From NCBI GenBank assembly GCA_002794775.1, contig NBAY01000059.1:1-64000 (forward strand): a DNA stretch of 64,000 nucleotides. Reading direction: 5' to 3'. The position numbers and the translations under genes are program-made. The notes below the pieces were generated by a model that was given only the letters and a program-made list of their open reading frames with translations, did not search any database and was not told the origin of the DNA. Shown piece after piece: positions 1 through 11,636 of the stretch (positions within the stretch are counted from its first letter, which is position 1; every line of letters starts with the position of its first letter). The DNA is from Porodaedalea pini (lineage: Eukaryota > Basidiomycota > Agaricomycetes > Hymenochaetales > Hymenochaetaceae).

Positions 1-449
1 TCACCAAGCACCTAACAGTAACACGATGCCGACAGTCATCTCATGGCAAATTTGTCTCTCCTAGTAATTAGGAAGAGAGGAGACTGTTTTCTGAACTCGT
101 GATCAACATAATCTGTGATTTCTGTCACGTTGGACAACCAGCTGGTGGATAATATCACATTCTAGCTAGTGTAAAGTTTAGCAAACAGTATATCGATTCA
201 GGCCCAAATGTGCAACGCTAACAGCTGCTGTGTAGCTCATGTACTCTGTATGTAGAGTCGGATTTGTTTCAAAATCCTTCAGCATTTTTAATATTCTAAT
301 CCTCCACCATCAACATTGATCTACATCCGCTGCACTTTTAATAACATCTCTTACACGAATTCCTGGATCATAGAGCCGTGTCTGACATGGAATAACCCCC
401 TCAGTGTTTGCCCATGAGTTATCAAAAATTTTGAATATTCATCGCAGTA
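1..449. other. No gene seen, 3' flank of the carboxypeptidase gene
   Basis: AT-rich sequence downstream of the minus-strand carboxypeptidase stop. I see no open frame of note, no RNA gene and no repeat in it. Confidence 0.5.
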
Positions 450-2633
450 CTAGAAGTCCTTGTCTGCCAACCAACGCTTCAGCATTTCAAGGGACATGAC
501 AGGTTTGTCATGTGGCACCTGTTGGTCCCCAAATCAGCGGTCATGTAGCATCAAGTCCAATTGTAATTTGCACTAAAGACCTGCCATATGCCCTGCGCCA
601 TAGATTATAGCGAAAGAGAAGTTTCCATAAGAACGTGTCTTCCCTGCCAGACTCCCTTGAACATCCCATTCCCTCAAAGAAATACTAGCAAATGCTTTGT
701 GACCTTCCCAGTCCATTTCAAGAGTCCGCCACTCGTTCCCAACCCAGTTGCATGCGAAGTCATATGAGCCAGCATAGATGAGCACCTTCACACCTTGCGC
801 GAGCAGTTCCGCTACATACAACTGCATCTGATGAAACATGTCTCCACTCATTCTGAAGTGATTTCCAACAATGTCTGAATACTGTTTGTATTCCCTGAAC
901 TCGGGGTCAACACCAAGGATCTTGCGTACCTCCGGGAGGTTGAGGTAATTTGCAATAAATCTGTGTTTAAAAGAGTCATTTGGTTTGTCCTCGAATGTGA
1001 GATTGAACGCGGAGACTGACAATTCTTTGGGGTAGCAGTCCTCAGGGCCACATTTCATTGAGAGGTCATAGAAGTTGTATCCTTTCATGCAGGTAAGAGG
1101 TTTTGCTAATCACGAGTTAATGCTGTGAGTACCTATTGCAGCAACGGGTTGCATAAGCTTCAAAGAGCAGAAATCGAATGCAGCATTGCAGTCTATCAGA
1201 TCTACACAAGATTCCTTGTGCATTTTTGCGCAGCGAGGCAACTTCAGCAAATAGATATTTGAATAAGTCATCCAGAAGGCGAGAATTAATATGCTCACAA
1301 CTTGTTTCATACGTACACACGAGCTATGTTTCAGAACAAATAAGGAACTGGATAGACAACACTAAATAAAAACATTACCTGATTGATTGGATGGGCTCCA
1401 TAGATACCTTCAGCATTGCATATCATAGTACGATTTGAAGAGGCTGGATGGTCAGATGTGGAATAAGAAATGAGCTGATGGTAAACTTCAACCAGTACGC
1501 ACTAAGAGAAATTGGTCGCTCCATTTCCTGCAAAGAAAGATTAGTTTTCTCCATGACTCCAGTGATTGTCATGATTTACACTGAAGACTAACCAATCATG
1601 ACAGACTTCAGGTTAACGGGAGTATAGCCTTTTGTGATGAATATTTCATTCTGATCGTAGATGGCAGAAGCGTAAACTGGAAGATAATGGCCCTGGAGTA
1701 GAGTTTGACAATCAACTTGCATCACTTTAAATTTTGAGGAATAGCGTACCATGTAGGATTCGCCCATAAGATGGAAGCAACAGCCCTTGAACTTATTGAA
1801 CGTCTCGAAGAACATTGCAGCAAACGCGGCAATGTCTATTCCAACTTCCTCTGAGGTGTACTAATGTGTGTTAGTTGTTAGTATGCTAGAAACCATGAAA
1901 CGATGGTTAGCTTAGACGTACTGGCATGTCTCCGAAGTCATTATACGAGAATCCCACGCAAATTGGTTGATTGATAAAGAATACATTGGTGTTAGTGTTC
2001 CATGAGTATGGGTTGTATTTTGTGCTATTTGGTGTTGCTATATTGCATGGACCTGGTATTGTTCTCAGTCCAATTTCTCTGTGGAAAGAGCGTTGACTCA
2101 CCGAGTTCCATGAACAGCCCCATGGATGAAGAAGAGCCAGGTCCTTTGAATGATTTATGATAAGTTTGTGAAATCATTGAGTTCACGGAAACAAACTGCT
2201 GTTCGTCCAAAGGAGTACATCATCCGTCTCTGAGTCAGTTCTACTCTCAAAAAAGAAGAAAAAGAAATGCTTGGGGCCGATGTCGATATATCCAGCATAC
2301 GATCTGACCAAAATACAGAGACAGAAGTGCTCATTAGATAAAAAAAGAAAGGGTGTGAGAAACTCATGCAACGGTTCCATTGCAGAAGTCAGATTTCTTG
2401 ATGTGAGCGCTCTTGCCAGGAAACATTGGGTGCGAGAAGGTCGTAAACCTCTCTGAGGATAAGCTCGTCAGCTCCAGCTCATCGGATCTCCTGAAACAAG
2501 GTTAGATGATGGGTAGGCAGATTGTCAACTAGAAAGCACACTCAGGTCTGGCCTTTGAAAATATAGACTGCTCCGAAGCTTTGGTGAAGCCAGAAAAGGC
2601 AGACACCAGTAGGAGCACCCAAATGAACTTCAT
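450..2633 (-). pseudogene. Secreted serine carboxypeptidase (peptidase family S10), decayed
   Basis: S10 carboxypeptidases remove C-terminal residues in the vacuole or outside the cell. The start at 2633 begins a clear signal peptide (MKFIWVLLLVSAFSGFTKA). A chain of exons separated by introns of about 50-70 bp follows and matches the family in order: YAGYIDI, VLLW, the NPYSWN region, the catalytic serine in GESYM (completed after an intron by GHYLPV), the Cys-rich middle, the catalytic Asp in YAGSYDFACNWVGN and the catalytic His in GAGHM. The last exon (VPHDKP... to 450) follows a GC-type donor. Two changes argue against function. The donor after GTVA reads ATGAGT instead of GTGAGT. The oxyanion motif NGGPGCSS reads NSRPGSSSS across an intron. 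Most of these are G-to-A changes within former CpG. A working gene with unusual splicing is possible but less likely. Confidence 0.75.
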
Positions 2634-2792
2634 AGGAGAGACTATTGGCGCTGCTGCTTGCTGTACACAGAACACACTCCACCTTATACATTTGAATGCG
2701 AGATAGGCTGTGGGGACTCGGATAAGCTATGAGACCACTCTTACTCATACTCCCATCATCCCATCGTGGGAAAGTCATGCTGAGACCTTGCC

Positions 2793-3485
2793 TTGTCGAC
2801 GACGTGCGATCCCTCCATGCATTACTGCAGAACCTCCCTTCACTTCAACCGTGTCCTGGATTGCATACTATTTGTGGTCCTTGATCTCAGATCATCTTTG
2901 GTGTTGCCTCTGTGCCACCCCATCACCTACCATTGTGTCCTGCCCTGTCGCCGATGCCATAGCCATCACCAGGTGAACTTTACCAAAGCCTCAACTTGCT
3001 CTGTGCCTCCTGCTACAGACAAGGAATCATTCCATTTCATCCAGCATCAACTGCTCACTGTAGCAATGCAAGACCTCCAATTAACATCCCCCCCTTTGCC
3101 TTTGGCCTCATCGGTTGAAATTATTACTGAACTTCGGGCCCTATCGGCCAATCCCACCAATAATTTTCAGCTGGAGTTTATCAGCTTCCACACACCTCTA
3201 GATGAACAACCCAGCCTGCCATCATATATTGGCAACAAACCTCTCGACCCACATGCCAAACCTTTTAAACTGGCACCACATCTCCATTATGAAATGTTGT
3301 TCGCATATGGACTAGTTCCCCCAGACTTGTCCTATTTTGCACACCTTCCTCTTTATGCTGACCCATTCCACCCTCTTTACATATCATATTTTGACTATGC
3401 TGCTTCCCTTCAATTCGAGTATGAGGACATTATTTCATCATGCCCCATCCTTTATCACCATTTTATTTGTCGGTATATTCCCTGA
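2793..3485 (+). CDS. Unrecognised ORF, 230 codons
   Basis: Open frame diverging from the carboxypeptidase promoter region. The first 80 residues are Cys/His-rich and irregular. From about residue 90 the composition is more protein-like, rich in Pro, Leu, Tyr and Phe (for example HYEMLFAYGLVPPDLSYF). I recognise no domain. It could be an exon of a host gene or a remnant of a transposon gene. The stretch 2634-2792 between it and the carboxypeptidase start holds nothing else I can name. Confidence 0.25.
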   Translation: MSTTCDPSMHYCRTSLHFNRVLDCILFVVLDLRSSLVLPLCHPITYHCVLPCRRCHSHHQVNFTKASTCSVPPATDKESFHFIQHQLLTVAMQDLQLTSPPLPLASSVEIITELRALSANPTNNFQLEFISFHTPLDEQPSLPSYIGNKPLDPHAKPFKLAPHLHYEMLFAYGLVPPDLSYFAHLPLYADPFHPLYISYFDYAASLQFEYEDIISSCPILYHHFICRYIP

Positions 3486-3638
3486 CAGCGCATACATTTT
3501 GCATAATCCTCTTCATGCCCAGCTTTGGGCAACTCCCCAGTATTAGTCACATTTCATGTTCTGGGTAGGGTATGGTGTGTAAGTAGACACAGCAGTTATA
3601 AATACAAGACCACGTGATTTTCTGGTGCCAACACCTTA

Positions 3639-4490
3639 CAGCCATTTTCATAAGTCCTGCAACACATGCATGTCACGTGAAATGAGCTGTGGCTGAGCCA
3701 GAATGTCAAAACATTAGAATGAATGCCTAGTTTCTCTGTAAATTCTGCACAGTACCCACTCATTAAGTACTCAAAAAAAAAAGGCACAGTTCTCAGGAGC
3801 AGAAATATGTAAAATAGGGAGCAATAAATTGACTGTGTAGGTGGGTGGAGATCAAACAAGTGCAGCCAGTCTGTTCTCTCACACATTTCCACTGAGATTC
3901 AAAAATTATGGCTCCCCTACATCTATCTATAAAATTCTTTCCTGTGTCTGTAAATTAAGTATATGACTATACCAACAACTCCTGCAAGTTTGAAGCCAAT
4001 CCATTCAGTATTCATGGTCCAGCAGCAAGATTTGTGTTCCACTTCAAGCTCTTTCCACCCTCCTTTTCTTACAACAGGTTTTGCAGAGTAGAACACAAAT
4101 CTTGCTGCTGGACCATGAATACTGAATGGATTGGCTTTAAACTTGTAGGAGTTGTTGGTATAGTCATATACTTAATTTACAGACACAGGAAAGAATTTTA
4201 TAGATAGATGTAGGGGAGCCATAATTTTTGAATCTCAGTGGAAATGTGTGAGAGAACAGACTGGCTGCACTTGTTTGATCTCCACCCACCTACACAGTCA
4301 ATTTATTGCTCCCTATTTTACATATTTCTGCTCCTGAGAACTGTGCCTTTTTTTTTGAGTACTTAATGAGTGGGTACTGTGCAGAATTTACAGAGAAACT
4401 AGGCATTCATTCTAATTTTTTGACATTTTGGCTCAGCCGCAGCTCATTTCACATGACATGCATGTGTCACAGGACTTATGAAAATGGCTG
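3639..4490. mobile_element. Foldback (long-TIR) element, Tc1/mariner-like ends
   Basis: Two arms of about 404 bp (3639-4043 and 4087-4490) are inverted copies, about 97-98% identical by eye, around a spacer of about 43 bp. The outer ends read CAGCCATTTTCATAAGTCCTG on both strands and are flanked by TA (3637-3638 and 4491-4492), the target duplication of Tc1/mariner elements. The arms differ by a few substitutions and a one-base slip in an A10/T9 run. The mirrored open frames (minus 3596-3892, plus 4306-4497) are by-products of the inverted repeat. No transposase is present, so it is non-autonomous. Confidence 0.7.
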
Positions 4491-4586
4491 TAAATGAACT
4501 GAGGATCCACCCTGGCTTTGCGACGTGACTGATTTCAGGTACTCTGTCATGCTATGTTGAGAACTACCCTCTAACTGCATACCACA

Positions 4587-4649
4587 ATGGAACCGCCTCA
4601 GTCTAGGGCAAACGCAAGCAGGTGGCTAACCTTTGCAAAGTTTTATATT
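4587..4649 (+). other. Left half of an ORF interrupted by element 1
   Basis: An ATG at 4587 opens a frame that runs into the 5' LTR of element 1. Reading from the left target-site copy (ATATT, 4645-4649) straight to the base after the right copy (11642) keeps the frame open to 11839, 86 codons in all, ending just past a possible donor (AGGTAATC). The product is not recognised. A chance frame of this length is possible. Confidence 0.3.
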
Positions 4650-5098
4650 TGTCATGGATGCTTTTTAATTATTTTATTCTCTTATCATTTTCCCTTATCT
4701 TATCTTATCATATCTTATCCACTCATTACTAATCACACCTATTTCGACTTACTCATATCCATTACGCCCCTTTCTCACACTGTCATTATTTGCTGACTGA
4801 TACTATGATGCTATTGTTCTACGAAGTTCCACGACATTCTTTCATCTATCTTTATGTAGTAGCTAATTCCCTGGTCTGTGCGCAGCCACTGCAGGGTATA
4901 TAAGTAGGTAGTCCTCCTGTACTTATCCCTTAGTTTCAACCTGGTCAATTCTACCTGGCTACGTCCAGAAGCTGTCCCCTTACCTCTGCGCTGCGTCAGT
5001 TCCCCTGGCTCACCATTCTCTCTCTCTTCTCCCTCCTCCTCTGACTGAGTTCCGCGCGACCTGGCTACCCCTTGCGTACCTGTAGTCTGTCGCTGACA
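4650..5098 (+). repeat. 5' LTR of element 1
   Basis: Paired with 11188-11636, same length (449 bp). The two copies differ at roughly eight positions by eye, several of them CG versus CA or TG. It carries a TATATAA box at 4897-4903. Confidence 0.93.
4897..4903 (+). promoter_or_regulatory. TATA box of element 1
   Basis: TATATAA inside the 5' LTR. The inferred transcript start, TTAGTTTCAACCTGG, begins about 27-33 nt downstream (near 4930), the normal distance. The start is supported by its complementarity to the primer-binding site. Confidence 0.65.
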
Positions 5099-5100
5099 CA

Positions 5101-5113
5101 AGGTCGAAACTTA
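5101..5113 (+). promoter_or_regulatory. Self-complementary primer-binding site of element 1
   Basis: AGGTCGAAACTTA lies two bases after the 5' LTR. It does not begin with TGG, so it is not an ordinary tRNA primer site. It is complementary, with two mismatches, to TTAGTTTCAACCT at 4930-4942 just downstream of the TATA box. In Tf1/sushi-type chromoviruses the 5' end of the element's own mRNA folds onto such a site to prime reverse transcription. Confidence 0.6.
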
Positions 5114-5953
5114 CCCCTACCGCCTTGCGCATTCTCAGTCACCGACGCCAAGCTGGCTCTGAACATTCGCATCTCCTACCGACAACAATCTCTCTACCAC
5201 GCTACCATCTACACCTTTACCTGTACCCTGCAAATCACTCTCACCATTGAACTCTTCCTACTATCTATCATCATCACTCTCAACCCCCATCTTGTCCAAC
5301 AATCTCAAAACCGTCCACTACCTGTCCGTAACCCCGAACTCTAGACCAACATTCTTATCCGACGCGTCCGACAACTTGGACTGCGACCCCGACTACGATC
5401 ACTTCGACCCACACCTGTTCTCAGATCGATCTCATGTGCATCGATCAGGCTGATACGTTGTTAATTCTTTACCTTCATTATTAAACTCACTCGTTTCATA
5501 ACCCGCCGTCCTCTTTCTATTCGATCAACCAGCGCTCGTTTGAGAGGGGGTAACGTTGAGTCCGACCCACTCGAGAGTAGCTACCAGGCCTTGGGGGTGA
5601 TCTTCGGAAAGGTCCCTTGGCGCCCGTTGGAGTCTTCACAGAGGAAGATCCGGGTTTGATCAGCAAGTGAAAGTCGACCACCACATCTGGAATTTTGTTA
5701 CAGCGCTCAATCAGATCCGCAGGCGTCCACACCACCTGTCGGCTAGCAGTGTTGTTTCTGATTTGAGCTGGCTCCACACCCGTACGCTCGACCGTCTGGA
5801 TCAGCAGCACAGTGGTGGAATACACCACCAGAAGACACTGCCGACGCTGTCCTCGCACAACTACCACCACTGACCGACAACGACCTAGTACGCCTAGACG
5901 ACGAGCTAGGAGCCCACCAACCACCCCACCCATCACCAACACCATCGCCTATC

Positions 5954-7039
5954 ATGGCGGAACCCCAAGCCCCAGTCGCGCCAGCAGCCGGAACTTCGAC
6001 AATCTCAAACGACATGATGCAGGAGATCATCAACGCGCTACATGGCCTGGGATTACTAGCAACCCCCATGCCAGCAGCCGCAGCAGCACCTGTCCCTCCA
6101 CCAACAAGCCGCAGTGGAGGAAGACACATCGCCAAACCCGAGGCATTCAACGGGCGAGACTATAAGAAGTTCGAACGTGCCATCACCCTTTACGTCGAAG
6201 CTAACGCAGAGGACTTTGTGAACGACAAGGACTACTTCCTTTTCGTGTTATCGTTCATGACGGAAGGCTCGGCTGCACTCTGGGCACAGAACTTCCTGGA
6301 AAGCATCAAAATGGACGGCTATCTGATCTTTTCACTCGTCAGTCGCCAGAAGTTCAACGAACAACTGGAGAAAGTGTTCGGAGATCCGAACGAACGCATG
6401 AACGCCATGCAGAAATTGGACAGCTGGAAACACACCCGGGACATCACAGCCGACCAATTCTTCCAGCAGTTCGATATCTATCGCCGTGCGGCAGGATACA
6501 GCGATGACGCCAAAAATGATGACACCCTCATCCACAAACTGACGAAAGCCTTGGATAGAGAGATCGTATACCGGATCGAAATGAGTGACACAGTCCCAAC
6601 CACGTACAAAGGCTGGCAAGAAAAAGCCATTCAATTTGACAACGCTAGACGTCAGATGAAAGCCATTGAACAAATGCGCACTGCCCCGTCCAGACCTCAG
6701 GCACCCCCACCAAAACCTGCCCAGACATTCGCACCTAGAATCCCCAAAAGGCGCGATGCCACCGGAGTCACATACGGAGGCATGGGGAAGCCGATGGACG
6801 TCTCACTCGAAGAGCTGAGGAAAGCAGGACTCTGCTACTACTGCAAAGAATCTGGGCATCTACAGAGGAATTGCCCAATGCAGAAGAAGGTGATAAGGGC
6901 TGTGTTGATGGGGATGGAACCCCGAGAGAGAAAAGTCTGGGCAGACGAGACCACGACGCTCAAGGAGTCAGACTTTGCGGAGGAAGAAGAGGAGGCGCTC
7001 TTTGAGCAGGAGTTGGATTTTGCGGAGCCCCAGCAGTGA
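5954..7039 (+). CDS. gag: Gag polyprotein of element 1
   Basis: 361 codons from an ATG in good context (ATCATGGCGG). The first 60 residues are Ala/Pro-rich. A capsid-like helical region with a retrotransposon gag domain follows (about residues 70-230). A CCHC zinc knuckle, CYYCKESGHLQRNC, sits at about residue 297-310, followed by an acidic tail rich in Glu. The stop at 7037-7039 overlaps the pol frame. Gag packages the RNA and assembles the virus-like particle. The frame is intact. Confidence 0.9.
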   Translation: MAEPQAPVAPAAGTSTISNDMMQEIINALHGLGLLATPMPAAAAAPVPPPTSRSGGRHIAKPEAFNGRDYKKFERAITLYVEANAEDFVNDKDYFLFVLSFMTEGSAALWAQNFLESIKMDGYLIFSLVSRQKFNEQLEKVFGDPNERMNAMQKLDSWKHTRDITADQFFQQFDIYRRAAGYSDDAKNDDTLIHKLTKALDREIVYRIEMSDTVPTTYKGWQEKAIQFDNARRQMKAIEQMRTAPSRPQAPPPKPAQTFAPRIPKRRDATGVTYGGMGKPMDVSLEELRKAGLCYYCKESGHLQRNCPMQKKVIRAVLMGMEPRERKVWADETTTLKESDFAEEEEEALFEQELDFAEPQQ

Positions 7040-10000
7040 ACACGGCACTGACTGGGATAGGTTCAGTTTTGGTTTTTCAAATGGCCATTTTTGATAATTC
7101 TATGGACTCTGTAGATAATTTAGATAAAACACAAAAAAATGTAAAAAGCAATGTCACTCGCAAAAATATTCCTTCTGTTCCTGTACCAGTAGCTAGTAGT
7201 GTAGATATGCCTACATGTAACAACACTTCTGCCTCATCATCTTGTTCTACTCCTGTGTCAAAAAATCATGTAAAACCCTATTCCGAATCTTTTAATTCTA
7301 TTTCTTCCTTGGCCGGAACTGAACCGAAATCCGTGAAAAATGAAAACTCGTCGAAACAAGCTGAGAGGAAGTCCCGGAGAGATTGCCCTGTCCCCTTTAC
7401 TGCCCCATGGGTGGTACAGCGTCTCAAAGAGGATAAACTCAAAAGTGCTTTAACGACTCTCCGAGTGTGGATGAAACAGCAGAGGCATGCTGAAGCGAAT
7501 GAAGAGACGGTACGTCAAATCATTGCGCTAGAAGAATCAGATGCCGTGGCAGCTGTTAGGGACCTGAGGGGTCTGAAACGGTTCATAAGAGGGTCTCGGG
7601 GGCAACAGCTCATGGTACCGATTCTCCTTCAAACGACCGACACCGGTAACCAGTTCAAGGTAGACGCCCTACTGGACAGTGGCTGCACTGGCTCGTGTAT
7701 CAACCGATCCTTTGTCGAAAAGCATCAGATCAGGACAAAAAAGACACCCATCCCAATCCAAGTCTATAATGCTGACGGCACGCTCAACAAGGACGGCTCG
7801 ATCACAGAGTTTGTGGAAATGCGCATGACAATTAAGGATCATTCAGAGCGCATCCACTTCGCAGTCACAGATCTAGGGAAAACAGATGTGTTCATCGGAC
7901 ATGAATGGTTAAAGCTGCACAATCCCAACATCGACTGGCAAAAATCAACGATCGAATTCGATCGATGCCCCGATGTATGCGGCTATATCCGTAGTCTAGA
8001 GGACATTGATGCAGACCCCGACGAAAACCTTGATTTGGTGGAACTTGAAGACGGCGATCAGCTCTTCCTCTTCGATTGGGACAGGTACATTAAGTCCGAT
8101 CCGAGAAAAGCACTGAAGGTCAGACAACAGGTGCTCGAGGAAGTCCCAAACTATGTCAAAGAGTTCGCGGACGTCTTCAGTGAACAGGAATTTGATCAGT
8201 TACCAGAGAGACGCCCTTGGGATCATGCTATTGAACTCAAGCCGGGTTCAAAGCTCTCTGACTGTAAAATCTACCCACTCAGTCCATCCGAACAGGTGGC
8301 ACTGGACGAATTCCTCACCGAAAACTTGAGAACTGGCCGTATTCGCAACTCTCAATCTGAGATGGCATCCCCCTTCTTCTTCATAAAAAAGAAGGATGGC
8401 AAGCTTCGCCCCGTACAGGATTATCGCCGGCTCAACGAGATGACAATTAAGAACAAATACCTGTTACCTCTAATCCAAGAGCTCATCGACAAAACAAAAC
8501 AGGCGAAATTCTTCATGAAGCTTGACATACGTTGGGGTTACAATAACATTCGAATTCGAGAGGGTGACGAGCATAAAGCCGCCTTCAGGACAAACCACGG
8601 TCTATTCGAACCAACGGTCATGTTTTTTGGTCTCGCAAACTCACCGGCAACCTTCCAAGGATTCATGAACGAGATCTTCCGAGAACTCGTCAATGATGGA
8701 CACGTCATAGTCTACATGGATGACATTCTGATCTTCGCACGAACTCGCAAACATCATGACAAACTCGTCTGACAAGTCCTGGAAGTGTTGCGAGCAAACA
8801 AGTTGTTCTTAAAGCCAGAAAAGTGCAGCTTCGCTCAAGAGACCATGAACTATCTTGGGCATATCCTTGGCAACGGACAGATTCGCATGGATCCAGCCAA
8901 AGTGGCAGGTGTAAAAGATTGGCCAGTGCCTAAGAACAAGAAAGAACTACAGTCTTTCCTTGGGTTCTGCAACTATTACCGCCGCTTTATCCTAGCATTC
9001 AGTCATTATGCGAAGCCCTTGACAGTGTTGACCGGAGATGTAGAGTGGAAGTGGGAGGTGGAGCAACAGGAGGCCTTTGAATGTCTGAAGCAGAAGCTCT
9101 GTGAAGAACCCGTACTCACAGTACCTACTGATGACGGTCAATTTCGGGTGGAGGCCGATTCGTCGCATTTCGCTAACGGCGCCATTCTGTCCCAATTCAT
9201 TGACGGAAAGTGGCATCCAATCGCATACCGATCGCAAGCGCTTAGCCAAGCAGAGCGCAACTACGAAATCTACGACAAAGAGATGTTCGCAATCATGTGC
9301 GCACTGGATGACTGGCGACAATATCTTCTAGGGGCAACGCAAACCTTCGAAATCTGGTCGGATCACCTCAACCTCCAGTATTTCCGAAAACCCCAGAAGA
9401 TTAACCACCGACAAGCAAGATGGCTACAGGAGTTAGCAGACTATGACTTCAAACTGCTCCATAAACCAGGTGCCCTGATGACTAAGGCTGACCTCCTCTC
9501 GAGACGAGCGGATCATGAGAGGGGGGAGAACGACAATATTGACATCGTTTTGCTCAAGCCGGACCTATTTGTAAACGAAACACTGCTAGAAGCGCTGGAT
9601 GCAGACTTCGTTAAACGAATTAAAAGGGTACGAAACAACAGGGACAGAACAGTTGTGAAGGCGTTAGAGCGGAAGGAACGAGAATGGAATGAGGAAGAAG
9701 GGTTGTTGATGTGGAAGGGCAGGATCTACGTGCCGAAAGACCGTAAACTCCGAGAAGACATCATTCGAAACCATCACGACAGCACGCTCACAGGACACCC
9801 AGGACGCTACAAAACCCATGAGTTGATCACACGCAACTACTGGTGGCCGGGAATCCAACGAGATGTTCGAATATATGTCGAGGGATGTGATGCGTGCCAA
9901 CGTACCAAGGCACACAGAGCAAAACCGCACAATCCTCTGAACCCGAACGAGATCCCGAAAGGTCCTTGGGAAATCGTCACAGCAGACCTGATCGGCGAAC

Positions 10001-11175
10001 TACCCGAGTCCAATGGACATAACGCAATCTGTGTCTTCGTTGACAGGTTCAGTAAACAGGTGCATGCGATCCCTACCTCAGTGAGCATAACGTCGGAAGG
10101 AATGGCGAGACTCTACCGGGATCATGTCTTCAGGCTACACGGCATACCACGCAAGTTTATTCATGACAGAGGATCACAGTTCGAGTCCAAATTCATGAAC
10201 GAACTATACCGGTTACTGGGCATCGAGGGAAACCCGTCAATGGCATATCACCCACAGACAGATGGTCAGACAGAACAGATAAACCAAGAGATTGAACAGT
10301 ACCTTCGTCTCTTTGTTAACCACCATCAGTCGGACTGGGCGGAATGGCTTGCGCTAGCGGAATTCGCATATAATGACAAAGAACAAATGTCGACAGGAGC
10401 GTCACCCTTTTTCATCAACCATGGGAGACACCCATATAAGGGCACGAATCCTAGACGTGAATCGACCAATGAGTCCGCCAAGCAGTTTGCCGACCGGATG
10501 GCCAAGATCAGGGAGGAAACCAAATCGGCGTTAAAGCACGCGGCCGAAACCATGAAGCGCTTCTATGACAGGACGAAGGGAGAATCCATTGAGTATAAAC
10601 CTGGGGATAAGGTCATGCTCGAAGGAACTCACTTAAAGACAGATCGTCCTATGAAGAAGCTGGGAGACAAACGCTATGGGCCTTTCATCGTCGAAAAGAA
10701 AATCGGCACGTCAGCATATAGACTTAAACTTCCACGTACATGGAAAAAAGTCTATCCGGTTTTCAATGAAGTGCTCCTCTCCCCATACCACGAGCCGCAG
10801 TATACATCGCAAAAGCAAGATCCTCCACCCCCGCCCGAGATCATTGATGATGTGCCGGAATATGAGGTCGAAAAGGTTGTCGACTCCAAACTTGTGCGAG
10901 GGAAGCTCAAATACCTCGTACATTGGAAAGGGTATCTGAACGAAGAACGCACCTGGGAGCCAATTGAGAATTTGACGAACTCTCAAAAAGCCATTGACGA
11001 ATTTCATAAATCGACTCCCAGTGCTCCTCGCGCTCTCAACACCCTAGAGATGTCACAGCTGAAGTTCCGACCTGTATTTGAAATGACGGAGCCTGAGAGA
11101 CAGGAAGGAGTGGCACAGTGGTGGGCCGGTAAGTTCCAGGGTAGGGAACAAGGGCGATCGGGACGCTCGCCTTGA
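7006..11175 (+). pseudogene. pol: Pol polyprotein of element 1, one premature stop
   Basis: Open in the -1 frame relative to gag from 7006 (no ATG at the junction; the first possible start codon is GTG at 7036). Domains in order: aspartic protease (LDSGCTGS), reverse transcriptase (VYMDDILIF), RNase H (VEADSSHFANGAIL), integrase zinc finger (HHDSTLTGHPGRYKTH ... CDACQ), integrase core (TADLIG, HDRGSQF, TDGQTEQIN) and a chromodomain near the C-terminus (YLVHWKGYLNEERTWEP). A TGA at 8770-8772, directly after the YMDD region, stands where element 2 has CGA (Arg), a single CpG transition. It separates protease/RT from the rest, so the element is probably not autonomous now. Confidence 0.92.
7015..7021 (+). 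promoter_or_regulatory. Candidate -1 frameshift site, gag to pol (element 1)
   Basis: GGATTTT is read G GAT TTT in the gag frame. It lies inside the only stretch where both frames are open (7006-7036), and the same heptamer is kept in element 2 at 22300-22294. GGAUUUU is, to my knowledge, the slippery heptamer of dianthoviruses. No downstream stem-loop was checked, so reinitiation at the overlapping gag stop remains possible. Confidence 0.4.
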
Positions 11176-11187
11176 AGGGGAGGGTCA

Positions 11188-11636
11188 TGTCATGGATGCT
11201 TTTTAATTATTTTATTCTCTTATCATTTTCCCTTATCTTATCTTATCATATCTTATCCACTCATTACTAATCACACCTATTTCGACTTACTCATATCCAT
11301 TACGCCCCTTTCTCACACTGTCATTATTTGCTGACTGATACTATGACGCTATTGTTCTACGAAGTTCCACGACATTCTTTCATCTATCTTTATGTAGTAG
11401 CTAATTCCCTGGTCTGTGCGCAGCCACTGCAGGGTATATAAGTAGGTAGTCCTCCTGTACTTATCCCTTAGTTTCAACCTGGTCAATTCTACCTGGCTAC
11501 GTCCAGAAGCTGTCCCCTTACCTCTGTGCTGCGTCAGTTCCCCTGGCTCACCGTTCTCTCTCTCTTCTCCCTCCTCCTCTGACTGAGTTCCGTGCGACCC
11601 GGCTACCCCTTGCGTACCCGTAGTCCATCGCTGACA
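11188..11636 (+). repeat. 3' LTR of element 1
   Basis: Starts TGTCATGGATGC after the purine tract (11174-11184) and ends CGCTGACA, followed by the ATATT target copy. It is the partner of 4650-5098. Confidence 0.93.

Larger units (their letters stand above)
4650..11636 (+). mobile_element. Element 1: Ty3-type chromovirus LTR retrotransposon
   Basis: A complete element of 6987 bp: 449-bp LTRs with TGTCA...TGACA ends, a 5-bp duplication ATATT (4645-4649 and 11637-11641), a leader of about 855 nt, gag, pol in the -1 frame, and a purine tract GAAGGGGAGGG just before the 3' LTR. Domain order is Gag with zinc knuckle, protease, reverse transcriptase, RNase H, integrase and C-terminal chromodomain, which is the Ty3 chromovirus order. 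It shares almost its whole sequence with element 2 but has one nonsense codon in pol and several LTR differences, so it is older. Confidence 0.95.

Noticed and set aside
7036..7038. GTG as start codon of pol in elements 1 and 2
   Set aside because: GTG initiation is not expected in a fungal nucleus, and the frame is open upstream into gag. Frameshifting from gag is the better reading.
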